This document shows, piece by piece, positions 6,425 through 12,469 of a stretch of DNA of 12,469 nucleotides. Origin of the DNA: Alkalibacter sp964582705 (GTDB lineage Bacteria; Bacillota; Clostridia; Eubacteriales; Alkalibacteraceae); assembly GCA_964582705.1 (NCBI GenBank), contig CAZOTE010000060.1, positions 1 to 12,469 of the forward strand, read 5' to 3'. A program made the translations under genes and the position numbers. The notes beneath the pieces were generated by a model. It was given only the letters and a program-made list of their open reading frames with translations. It did not search any database and was not told where the DNA came from. Position 1 is the first letter of the stretch, and every line of letters starts with the position of its first letter.

Positions 6425-7681
6425 ATGGATCGTTTGATTATAGAGGGCGGACATCCGCTCAAAGGAGAAGTTACGATAGCAGGTGCAAAAAATGCAGCGT
6501 TGGGATTGATACCGGCGGTGATTTTAGCTGAGGGAGTATGCAGACTTGAAAACCTGCCAAATATAAAGGACGTAAACAGATTCATTGACATATTGGGAAG
6601 AATGGGCGCCAAAGTTGAAAGAGAAAACGGGAATACCGTGATATTTGATACGGAAAACGTAGAAAAATTCGAGATGCTGGATGATGAAACAAAAAAAATG
6701 AGGGCGTCATATTACCTCATAGGTGCATTGTTGGGGAGATTTAAAAAAGTTGTCATTCCATTTCCGGGAGGATGCAACATAGGGGTCAGGCCTATAGATC
6801 AGCACATCAAAGGATTCGAAGCTTTGGGGGCAAAGGTTAGCCTTGAACACGGGATAATCAGCGCAGAGGCTGACGAACTGATAGGAGCTCCGATTTATCT
6901 TGATGTAGTCAGCGTAGGAGCTACCATAAATATCATGTTGGCTGCGGTTAAAGCCAAAGGGGTAACGATACTTGAAAATGCAGCAAAGGAACCCCATGTA
7001 GTCGATGTTGCTAACTTTTTGAACTTGATGGGAGCGAACATAAAAGGCGCTGGAACAGATGTCATAAAAATCACCGGTGTACAAAAGATGCACGGTTGTG
7101 AATACATGGTAATACCGGATCAGATTGAGGCCGGCACTTATATGATAGCTGCAGCTGCCACAAAGGGAGATGTTTTGGTCAAGAATGTGATACCCAAACA
7201 CTTGGAGTCCATTTCGGCGAAATTGATGGAAATGGGAGCTGAGATTATAGAGCATGATGATGCGGTAAGAGTGATAGGCAAGGAGCCGCTAAAAGCTGTG
7301 AACATAAAGACTTTACCCTACCCGGGGTTTCCTACGGACTTGCAACAACCGATGGCTGTGCTTATGTGCATGGCGGAAGGAACAGGGACCATTACGGAGA
7401 GTATCTTTGAAAACAGGTTCAAGTACGTAGACGAGCTTATCAAAATGGGAGCTGATATACTTGTAAACGGAAGAGCCGCCATGATAAATGGGAGAAAAAA
7501 ACTCTCAGGGACCACTCTGAGCGCTACTGACCTCAGAGCTGGAGCGGCAATGGTAATTGCAGGCCTGGTTGCGGACGGCAAAACTGAGGTGACGGAGCTT
7601 AAGCACTTGGACAGAGGATATGAGAATATGGAAAGAAAGCTTCTTGATTTGGGAGCTAATATCATTAGAATAAGAGACTGA
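6425..7681 (+). CDS. murA: UDP-N-acetylglucosamine 1-carboxyvinyltransferase
   Basis: 418 aa cytoplasmic enzyme that transfers enolpyruvate from PEP to UDP-GlcNAc, the first committed step of peptidoglycan synthesis. Length and key residues fit MurA closely: Lys22-Asn23 in GAKNAA, the catalytic cysteine Cys117 in PGGCNIGVRP (Cys115 in E. coli, the residue attacked by fosfomycin), Asp305 in GFPTDLQQP and Arg397 in LDRGYE. The repeated EPT-fold halves are apparent. I chose ATG 6425, 8 bases after AAGGGA (6411-6416); an in-frame GTG at 6392 would add 11 residues not seen in the family. It has its own promoter and terminator. Firmicutes often carry two MurA paralogues; I cannot tell which this is. 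Confidence 0.97.
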   Translation: MDRLIIEGGHPLKGEVTIAGAKNAALGLIPAVILAEGVCRLENLPNIKDVNRFIDILGRMGAKVERENGNTVIFDTENVEKFEMLDDETKKMRASYYLIGALLGRFKKVVIPFPGGCNIGVRPIDQHIKGFEALGAKVSLEHGIISAEADELIGAPIYLDVVSVGATINIMLAAVKAKGVTILENAAKEPHVVDVANFLNLMGANIKGAGTDVIKITGVQKMHGCEYMVIPDQIEAGTYMIAAAATKGDVLVKNVIPKHLESISAKLMEMGAEIIEHDDAVRVIGKEPLKAVNIKTLPYPGFPTDLQQPMAVLMCMAEGTGTITESIFENRFKYVDELIKMGADILVNGRAAMINGRKKLSGTTLSATDLRAGAAMVIAGLVADGKTEVTELKHLDRGYENMERKLLDLGANIIRIRD

Positions 7682-7684
7682 AGG

Positions 7685-7711
7685 CAGGCCCCGGATTAAG
7701 GGGCCTGTTTT
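7685..7711 (+). terminator. Rho-independent terminator of murA
   Basis: CAGGCCCC (7685-7692) pairs with GGGGCCTG (7700-7707) over an AT-rich 7-base loop, followed by TTTT. It begins 4 bases after the murA stop. Confidence 0.85.
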
Positions 7712-7801
7712 AAGCTTTGTTTAAGAAAATTTGTCTATGATGAAAGGACAGAATCCTGTGCTGTCGAAAATTCGTCATAAGAGGATATTGGAGGCAAAAG
7801 G

Positions 7802-8584
7802 ATGAAATTTTGCAGTTTATACAGCGGAAGCAGCGGCAACAGCCTTTACGTTGAAGGAAGCCACGGAAGAGTTTTGATAGATGCCGGACTAAGCGGAATA
7901 AAAATATCTACCGCTTTAAAACATATAGAATCCGACATCAATACAATCAAAGGCATCCTAGTTTCCCACGACCATTCGGACCATGTCAAGGGAATAGGCG
8001 TGCTGTCAAGAAAATACGACATCCCCCTTTACATGAACGAAGGCACTTGGAATGCAGTCAAAGATCAGATAGGAAAGGTCAAAGATGACAACATAAGGTT
8101 GTTTGAAAATGAAAAGCCGATTGAAATTGAAGATCTGATAATCAAAGCCTTTTCAATTCATCACGATGCAGCCGACCCGGTGGGCTTTTCAATAAGCTCA
8201 AACAAAACCAAGGTGAGCATAGTCACAGATACTGGGATGATGGATGGATATATTTACGATAGCATTAAAGGGAGCGATCTGGTTGTAATGGAATCAAACC
8301 ATGATGTGAACATGCTCATGGCAGGAAGATACCCATATTTTCTTAAAAAAAGAGTGGCAGGAGACAAGGGGCACTTGTCTAATGAATGTGCTGCCGATAC
8401 CGTGGTGAAACTCGCCGGTGAAGGTTTGGAAAAGGTGGTTCTTGCCCATTTGAGCGAGGAGAACAATTTTCCTCAGTTGGCAATGGAAACCACCAACAAC
8501 AAGCTCCGGGAGCACAAGCTTGATGATTGCGTCTGTGTAGAGGTAGCCTGCAGATTTTCTCCAGGAAATATCTACAATTTATAA
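7802..8584 (+). CDS. walJ: WalJ/YycJ-family metallo-beta-lactamase-fold hydrolase
   Basis: 260 aa cytoplasmic protein of the metallo-beta-lactamase superfamily. Metal ligands are visible: His56, His58, Asp60 and His61 (SHDHSDH), Asp143 (TDTG), His167 (ESNHD), His191 (KGHLSN) and His216 (LAHLSEENN). Residues 1-14 (FCSLYSGSSGNS) are the typical YycJ start. In Bacillus and relatives this gene accompanies walRK and htrA; the biochemical role is a likely 5'-3' exonuclease linked to coordination of replication and cell-wall metabolism. GGAGG (7790-7794) is 7 bases before the ATG. The gene lies downstream of the murA terminator, so it needs a promoter in 7712-7790; only a weak candidate, TATGAT at 7736-7741 without a clear -35, is seen. 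htrA follows after 16 bases. Confidence 0.93.
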   Translation: MKFCSLYSGSSGNSLYVEGSHGRVLIDAGLSGIKISTALKHIESDINTIKGILVSHDHSDHVKGIGVLSRKYDIPLYMNEGTWNAVKDQIGKVKDDNIRLFENEKPIEIEDLIIKAFSIHHDAADPVGFSISSNKTKVSIVTDTGMMDGYIYDSIKGSDLVVMESNHDVNMLMAGRYPYFLKKRVAGDKGHLSNECAADTVVKLAGEGLEKVVLAHLSEENNFPQLAMETTNNKLREHKLDDCVCVEVACRFSPGNIYNL

Positions 8585-8600
8585 TCAGAGGTGAAATGCA

Positions 8601-9806
8601 ATGGATAGAGAAGAAGATAAACTCGGCATCAACAATGAAGCAGAAGAAAGCCATTACGAATACCAAAATCATTTAAAACCGTTGAAAAAAGAAAAAAGCG
8701 ATAAATCGTTCCTTAAGTACTTTGCTGCAGGACTTGCGGGAGCCGTGGTAGGGAGTGTGATCATGGGATATATAGCCTTGTCTTATTTGGATCTAAATGC
8801 AAATAACCAAGGGAACTTCATAGGCGACCAGGGAAACGTACAGCAGGTAATAAACACCCAGGACAATCCACCAACTACCGTAGAGGCTGTGGCGGAACTT
8901 GTCACTCCCACAGTGGTAGGAATCACTACGGTGGAAATTGCTCAAAACAGGTTCTATCAGCAATTCGAGCAGACGGGAATTGGATCTGGAGTAATAGTGA
9001 CACAAGATGGATACATACTTACAAACCAGCACGTGGTCACAGACAATCCAAGAAGCATAACTGTATCGCTAAAAGACGGAACGTCCTATGAAGGAACGAA
9101 AATTTGGGCAGATGCTGACCTTGATCTTGCGGTAATCAAAATAGAAGCAAACAATCTTCCCACTGCAGCCTTGGGAGATTCAGATGATTTGAAGGTTGGA
9201 GAGCTGGCGGTGGCAATTGGGAACCCCTTGGGTCTTACTTTTGAAAGGACGGTGACCTCGGGGATAATTAGCGCTCTTAACAGAAGCATAATGATAAGTC
9301 CATCGAGCATTGCTGAGGACCTTATTCAAACGGATGCTTCCATAAATAGCGGCAACAGCGGAGGCCCTCTGTTAAATAGAAAAGGAGAAGTAATTGGCAT
9401 AAATACGTACAAAATCGACACTGGAGAAGGCATGGGGTTTGCGATACCAATCAATGTAGCCAAACCTATAATCAATCAGATAGTCAGAAATGGAGAGTTT
9501 AATCCCACTGTGATGGGAATAAGCTGCTTGGATAGGGAAGTCGTACGTTACTTTGGAAACAGCGACATAACCTTGGAAAGAGGCATACTGATCATGGAGG
9601 TACAGCAGGGTTCCGGAGCCGCTAGAGCAGGGCTTTTGGAAAATGACATCATAATCCAGGTCGACGGACAAGAAGTTAACACCATGCTTAAGCTCCGAGA
9701 AATACTTTATGCCAAACAACCGGGGCAGTTCGTAGAGGTTTTGTATGAACGAAACGGACAAACCCATACTGTGAGAGTGGAACTCTCGGCAGAGATGGCG
9801 AATTAA
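8601..9806 (+). CDS. htrA: HtrA/DegP-like membrane-anchored serine protease with one PDZ domain
   Basis: 401 aa. A charged cytoplasmic N-terminus of about 36 residues is followed by one membrane segment at about 38-63, so the protease domain is outside. The trypsin-like triad is His144 (TNQHVV), Asp175 (DLDLAVIKI) and Ser253 (NSGNSGGPL). One PDZ domain occupies about 300-400, with GILIMEVQQGSGAARAGL and the DIIIQVDGQEV strand. Such proteases degrade or refold damaged extracytoplasmic proteins under heat or envelope stress. AGAGGTG (8587-8593) lies 7 bases before the ATG, and the gene is 16 bases behind walJ, so the two are probably one operon. In many Clostridia rlmH comes next; here a terminator and a TetR gene follow. 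Confidence 0.95.
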   Translation: MDREEDKLGINNEAEESHYEYQNHLKPLKKEKSDKSFLKYFAAGLAGAVVGSVIMGYIALSYLDLNANNQGNFIGDQGNVQQVINTQDNPPTTVEAVAELVTPTVVGITTVEIAQNRFYQQFEQTGIGSGVIVTQDGYILTNQHVVTDNPRSITVSLKDGTSYEGTKIWADADLDLAVIKIEANNLPTAALGDSDDLKVGELAVAIGNPLGLTFERTVTSGIISALNRSIMISPSSIAEDLIQTDASINSGNSGGPLLNRKGEVIGINTYKIDTGEGMGFAIPINVAKPIINQIVRNGEFNPTVMGISCLDREVVRYFGNSDITLERGILIMEVQQGSGAARAGLLENDIIIQVDGQEVNTMLKLREILYAKQPGQFVEVLYERNGQTHTVRVELSAEMAN

Positions 9807-9824
9807 TATATTGCGTGATACGAG

Positions 9825-9845
9825 GAGCCCCCGAAGGGGCTCTTT
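9825..9845 (+). terminator. Rho-independent terminator of walJ-htrA
   Basis: GAGCCCC (9825-9831) pairs with GGGGCTC (9836-9842) over a CGAA tetraloop, followed by TTT and then a broken T run. The T-rich tail runs directly into the -35 of the next promoter. Confidence 0.8.
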
Positions 9846-9848
9846 GTC

Positions 9849-9877
9849 TTGACAAAGGCTGGTTGCAGGAATATACT
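9849..9877 (+). promoter_or_regulatory. Sigma-A promoter of the TetR-family gene
   Basis: TTGACA (9849-9854), a 17-base spacer and TATACT (9872-9877). The predicted start is near 9884, just before the palindrome at 9890-9905. Confidence 0.78.
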
Positions 9878-9889
9878 TTACTTATTAAA

Positions 9890-9905
9890 ATGACTTGGTG
9901 GTCAT
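9890..9905. promoter_or_regulatory. Candidate operator, inverted repeat ATGAC-N6-GTCAT
   Basis: Five-base arms ATGAC (9890-9894) and GTCAT (9901-9905) flank a 6-base centre, 16 bases in all. The site lies just downstream of the predicted transcription start and upstream of the ribosome site of the tetR-type gene, a place from which a regulator could repress its own gene. The link to this regulator is inferred from position only. Confidence 0.4.
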
Positions 9906-9921
9906 GAGGTAGGGGAATCAT

Positions 9922-10542
9922 ATGCCAAAAGAAACCTTTTACAACTTATCTGAAGAAAAAAGAATGAAGATATATCAAGCTGCCCTGGATGAGTTTTCTT
10001 CTCATCCATATAAGCAGTCAAGCGTCAATAGGATCGTCCAGAGATCCGGGATAGCTAAAGGCAGTTTCTATCAGTATTTTGAGGATAAAAAGGATTTATA
10101 TAAATATCTAATAGATGAAATCTATAAAAGAAAAATCAGCTATCTAACGCCTGCATTGAAAAATCCATTTGAAATGAATTTTTTTGAACTTTTGCGGGAA
10201 ATATACTCCAGCGGGATGAAGTTTGCCAAAGAGAATCCCCAACTTGCAAAGATAGGATATTATATGCTTAACGATTCGGGTAAGGAAATATATAATGAAG
10301 TGCTGGACGAAAAAAAGGGAGACGGCGTGGCAATCTATAAAACCATGTTGGAACTCGGGATGAAGCGTGGAGACATAAGGGATGATGTGAACCTTGATAT
10401 GGCAGCCTATTTTTTGTTTCAGCTAGGAAATTCCATATCAAATGATTTTATGGAGTTTTTCGATACAGGGGAGGAAGATCAAGTCTTCAACCTTGTGGAC
10501 GGCATGATTGACATGCTCAAATCGGGCATCGAAAATAGGTGA
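9922..10542 (+). CDS. TetR/AcrR-family transcriptional regulator
   Basis: 206 aa cytoplasmic DNA-binding protein. The N-terminal helix-turn-helix lies at about residues 12-60; SVNRIVQRSGIAKGSFYQYF (34-53) holds the second helix, turn and recognition helix, followed by the typical DKKDLYKYL. The C-terminal part (about 70-206) is helical and would form the ligand-binding and dimer domain; it gives no clue to the ligand. Ribosome site AGGGGA (9911-9916) is 5 bases before the ATG. It is monocistronic between two terminators. No efflux pump or enzyme gene is adjacent, so its target beyond a possible self-operator is unknown. Confidence 0.92.
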   Translation: MPKETFYNLSEEKRMKIYQAALDEFSSHPYKQSSVNRIVQRSGIAKGSFYQYFEDKKDLYKYLIDEIYKRKISYLTPALKNPFEMNFFELLREIYSSGMKFAKENPQLAKIGYYMLNDSGKEIYNEVLDEKKGDGVAIYKTMLELGMKRGDIRDDVNLDMAAYFLFQLGNSISNDFMEFFDTGEEDQVFNLVDGMIDMLKSGIENR

Positions 10543-10559
10543 TATTTATAAAAACTCAG

Positions 10560-10584
10560 ATCCCGTGGAACAAAACGGGATTTT
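10560..10584 (+). terminator. Rho-independent terminator of the TetR-family gene
   Basis: ATCCCGT (10560-10566) pairs with ACGGGAT (10575-10581) over an 8-base loop; T10581-T10584 start the short T tract. Confidence 0.75.
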
Positions 10585-10599
10585 GTGTCGTTAGGATGC

Positions 10600-10628
10600 T
10601 TGTAAGATGCATTGCGATAGGTTAGAAT
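10600..10628 (+). promoter_or_regulatory. Probable promoter of the small membrane protein-yhaM unit
   Basis: TTGTAA (10600-10605), a 17-base spacer and TAGAAT (10623-10628). The -35 is flanked by two GATGC copies at 10595-10599 and 10606-10610. An overlapping alternative -10 is TATAAG at 10629-10634. Confidence 0.5.
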
Positions 10629-10662
10629 TATAAGAGCAATTTTTATATGAAGGAGCGTAACC

Positions 10663-10977
10663 ATGGCAAAGGGCAAAAAAAGAAAATCACATCAAAGAAT
10701 AAATACAAATAATGCGAGCGCATCGAAAAACAACGGGCAAGACAAGTATAAGAAAGAAAAATACAAAGAGGCAAAAAGCTTGATGTTCAGGAACCCATAT
10801 CTTTGGCTAACCCCTCTTTGCGGATTATACTTTTTAAAGGAGTACAATCCGGCTTTTGCCTGGTTCGGCGCGTTGGGTGCTTTGGGTTTTTACAAAAATT
10901 CAAATCCCTTGTTTCGCAAATTGTTTTACCTTAGCTTTTTAAGCATATTGGGCATTGCAGGATTACTAATCCGATAA
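10663..10977 (+). CDS. Small basic membrane protein of unknown function
   Basis: 104 aa. I do not recognise a characterised family. Residues 1-40 are strongly basic and polar (Lys, Arg, Asn, Ser rich) and probably face the cytoplasm, possibly touching nucleic acid or phospholipid heads. The remainder has two or three hydrophobic segments at about 46-59, 63-78 and 86-103, with a GALGALGFY repeat-like stretch in the middle. Translation is well supported: AAGGAG (10650-10655) is 7 bases before the ATG, and a probable promoter lies upstream. Its TAA overlaps the ribosome site of yhaM, 11 bases ahead of that start, so the two are almost surely co-transcribed. Confidence 0.8.
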   Translation: MAKGKKRKSHQRINTNNASASKNNGQDKYKKEKYKEAKSLMFRNPYLWLTPLCGLYFLKEYNPAFAWFGALGALGFYKNSNPLFRKLFYLSFLSILGIAGLLIR

Positions 10978-10988
10978 GGAGTGTTTAG

Positions 10989-11942
10989 ATGATTGAAATT
11001 ATACCTATTAAAAACATGGAATACGGACAGAGCATAATTACTTTTTTAATGATAAAAAATGTTGATTTGAAGAAGGCGAAAAACGATTCCCTGTATCTTG
11101 ATATGATGCTTGGAGACACTGAAGGAATTGAAGCCAGTGCAAAGCTTTGGAATGCGGACCCCCAGATGACTTCTTTTAAGAGTGGTGAAGTAGTTGCAGT
11201 AGATGCTCTCGTACAGAAATTCAACGGCAGGTTGCAGCTAAGAGTCAACAAAATCAGAAGACTAAAGGAAGACGATGAGGTTAGAATTGAAGACTTCGTT
11301 GAGTCTGCCCCCCAGGCTCCGGAAGAGATGTTCGCTTATCTGGAAAAAGCAATAGAGAGCTTTGAAAACAGTGACATTAAAAGAATAACGAGACATCTTC
11401 TAGAGAAAAAAAGAGAAAAGCTGACATATTATCCTGCGGCAAAAACCCATCATCATGCGATAAAGTCAGGGCTTTTATACCATATTGTCACGATGCTTAA
11501 AATTGCACAGAAAATCTCACCTGTATATGATTTTATAAATGAGGATCTGTTATATGCGAGTGTCATCCTTCACGATCTATCAAAAGTGGACGAGATGGAT
11601 TCTACAGAGCTGGGCATAGTTGACGACTACACCAAGGAGGGAAAGCTCCTGGGACATATCATTCAGGGGATTAAGGAGATAGACCAGGCGGCGTCAACAC
11701 TTGGAATAGATGAAGAGGTCAAGCTGTTGTTGGAGCATATGATACTAGCTCATCACTACCATCCGGAGTACGGAAGCCCTAAAAAACCACTGATTCCGGA
11801 AGCGGAGCTGTTGCATTACATCGATCTCATCGACGCTAGGATGTATGCCATGGGCAAAGTCCTTAAGGATGCTGAAAAGGGAAGCTTTGCAGATAAGAGC
11901 ATGACGCTGGAAGGAAGGCACATGTACAAAAGCGATTTATAA
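10989..11942 (+). CDS. yhaM: YhaM-like 3'-5' exoribonuclease (OB fold plus HD domain)
   Basis: 317 aa cytoplasmic protein, very close in length to Bacillus YhaM (about 314 aa), a metal-dependent 3'-5' exonuclease active on RNA and single-stranded DNA. Residues 1-95 form an OB-fold nucleic-acid-binding domain (the LYLDMMLGDTEG and KLWNAD strands). The HD domain spans about 150-300: His154-156 (THHHAIKSGLLYH), the His195-Asp196 pair (VILHDLSKV), His223 (GHII), His255-256 (AHHYHPEYGSP) and Asp279/Asp282 (IDLIDARM). AAGGAG (10976-10981) is 7 bases before the ATG and overlaps the upstream stop. No convincing terminator follows, so transcripts could run toward the ilvC leader. Confidence 0.93.
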   Translation: MIEIIPIKNMEYGQSIITFLMIKNVDLKKAKNDSLYLDMMLGDTEGIEASAKLWNADPQMTSFKSGEVVAVDALVQKFNGRLQLRVNKIRRLKEDDEVRIEDFVESAPQAPEEMFAYLEKAIESFENSDIKRITRHLLEKKREKLTYYPAAKTHHHAIKSGLLYHIVTMLKIAQKISPVYDFINEDLLYASVILHDLSKVDEMDSTELGIVDDYTKEGKLLGHIIQGIKEIDQAASTLGIDEEVKLLLEHMILAHHYHPEYGSPKKPLIPEAELLHYIDLIDARMYAMGKVLKDAEKGSFADKSMTLEGRHMYKSDL

Positions 11943-12005
11943 ACTCAAGCCCCAGACGACTTGTTGATCAGATATGGACAGAGCATATCGACGATAAAAA
12001 ATGTA

Positions 12006-12034
12006 TTGACATAGCTTGAGTATAGGTTTATAAT
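12006..12034 (+). promoter_or_regulatory. Consensus sigma-A promoter of the ilvC T-box transcript
   Basis: TTGACA (12006-12011), a 17-base spacer and TATAAT (12029-12034), a full match to consensus at both hexamers and in spacing. The start is expected near 12041. Such strength suits a transcript controlled by attenuation, not initiation. Confidence 0.9.
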
Positions 12035-12040
12035 TGTTTC

Positions 12041-12348
12041 TAATATGGAATAATAAAAATGCGATGACGAAGAGAAAAATACCATAGTTTTTGACCCAGA
12101 GAGCCGGTGGTTGGTGAAAACCGGTGTCAAGGCGGTATGCAATACTCACTTTTGAGCACTTTGACTGAAAAAAGCTGATTTTAGTAGGTTGAAGCGGAAT
12201 CCACCGATAAAAGGATAAGGATTGGGCAGATTTTGCAGATCCGACAACGAGACGGCGACTAAGGCTGTGAATTAGGGTGGTACCACGAGATAGTATCTTT
12301 CGTCCCTATAAGTATGACATACTTGTAGAGGCGGAAGATTTTTTTTTA
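12041..12348 (+). promoter_or_regulatory. T-box riboswitch, probably leucine-specific (CUC), controlling ilvC
   Basis: Transcription-attenuating leader that senses uncharged tRNA. Stem I is readable: lower helix CGAAG (12068-12072) with CTTTTG (12149-12154), helix ATACC/GGTAT (12079-12083/12134-12138), helix TTGAC/GTCAA (12091-12095/12126-12130), the AG bulge CCAGAGAG, and CCGGT/ACCGG (12104-12108/12120-12124) capped by a loop with GGTTGGTG. The specifier loop on the 3' side contains CTC at 12145-12147 followed by A, the purine usually found there; the flanking ACTTTTGAG is typical of the family. The T-box AGGGTGGTACCACGA is at 12274-12288, with the tRNA-acceptor bulge TGGT at 12278-12281. 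In the antiterminator AGGG pairs with CCCT (12304-12307) and ACGA with TCGT (12300-12303). The family call is firm; the codon is my alignment by eye. Confidence 0.92.
12295..12347 (+). terminator. T-box attenuator terminator
   Basis: A stem of about 20 pairs with one mismatch runs from 12295-12315 to 12319-12339: ATCTTTCG with CGGAAGAT at the base and AAGTAT with ATACTT at the top. Nine T follow or overlap its foot at 12339-12347. Bases 12300-12307 are shared with the antiterminator, so the two folds exclude one another. Confidence 0.9.
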
Positions 12349-12392
12349 CCAAATCCAAGGATTAATAATTTATAAACAGGAGGAAACAAAAG

Positions 12393-12469
12393 ATGAGTAA
12401 AATGTACTATGAACAAGATTGTAATTTGGATGCTTTAAAAGGAAAGACGGTAGCGATTATCGGTTACGG
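12393..12469 (+). CDS. ilvC: Ketol-acid reductoisomerase, 3'-truncated by the window edge
   Basis: Only the first 25 codons plus two bases are present. The start MSKMYYEQDCNLDALKGK and the following VAIIGYG, the first strand and glycine loop of the NADPH-binding Rossmann domain, match IlvC. The enzyme isomerises and reduces acetolactate and acetohydroxybutyrate in valine, leucine and isoleucine synthesis. The ribosome site AGGAGG (12378-12383) lies 9 bases before the ATG. The leucine-type T-box upstream fits this pathway. Whether other ilv or leu genes follow cannot be seen. Confidence 0.93.
   Translation, partial: MSKMYYEQDCNLDALKGKTVAIIGY

Noticed and set aside
7736..7741. TATGAT as a firm promoter of walJ-htrA
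   Set aside because: A promoter is needed downstream of the murA terminator, but no acceptable -35 or TGn extension accompanies this hexamer, so I did not list it as a feature.
11971..11989. Hairpin GATATG ... CATATC as terminator of yhaM
   Set aside because: The stem is only 6 AT-rich pairs and is followed by CGACGA, not by a T run.

Overview
The window is low-to-moderate GC chromosomal DNA from a Gram-positive bacterium of the Firmicutes, most likely a member of the Clostridia. Supporting signs are strong AGGAGG-type ribosome sites, sigma-A promoters of TTGACA/TATAAT type, a T-box leader, and the gene set itself: DnaD plus a DnaI-type helicase loader, YabE-like 3D-domain protein, MurA-WalJ-HtrA cluster and YhaM. 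I cannot name the genus. No mobile element, CRISPR array, rRNA or tRNA gene is visible; this is mainly core genome.

Layout. Positions 1-2183 hold the end of an ABC importer operon: a solute-binding protein cut by the window edge, a permease and an ATPase, with overlapping genes and an unknown small-molecule substrate. tatD (2231-3001) follows without an obvious terminator and ends in one. A strong promoter then drives a secreted or membrane-anchored G5/3D-domain cell-wall protein (3249-4289). The tatD-yabE order is the one found in Bacillus. A bidirectional terminator (4313-4344) separates it from a convergent minus-strand operon, dnaD (6254-5301) then dnaI/dnaC (5304-4324), encoding replication-initiation helicase-loading proteins.

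A divergent intergenic region (6255-6424) carries back-to-back extended -10 promoters. One serves dnaD-dnaI, the other murA (6425-7681), which makes the first committed peptidoglycan precursor and has its own terminator. walJ (7802-8584) and htrA (8601-9806) form a cell-envelope-linked pair ending in a terminator. Next come a stand-alone TetR-family regulator (9922-10542) with a strong promoter and a candidate operator, and a two-gene unit of a small basic membrane protein (10663-10977) and a YhaM-type 3'-5' exoribonuclease (10989-11942).

The last 450 bases before the right-hand gene are a T-box riboswitch under a perfect consensus promoter. Its proposed specifier codon is CUC (leucine), and it controls ilvC (from 12393), the branched-chain amino acid gene cut by the window end.

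The most noteworthy signals are regulatory: a three-hexamer, 11-bp-phased WalR-like array in front of the 3D-domain cell-wall gene, the palindrome at the tetR start, the T-box, and the uncharacterised membrane protein coupled to yhaM. I see no clearly new multi-gene system.
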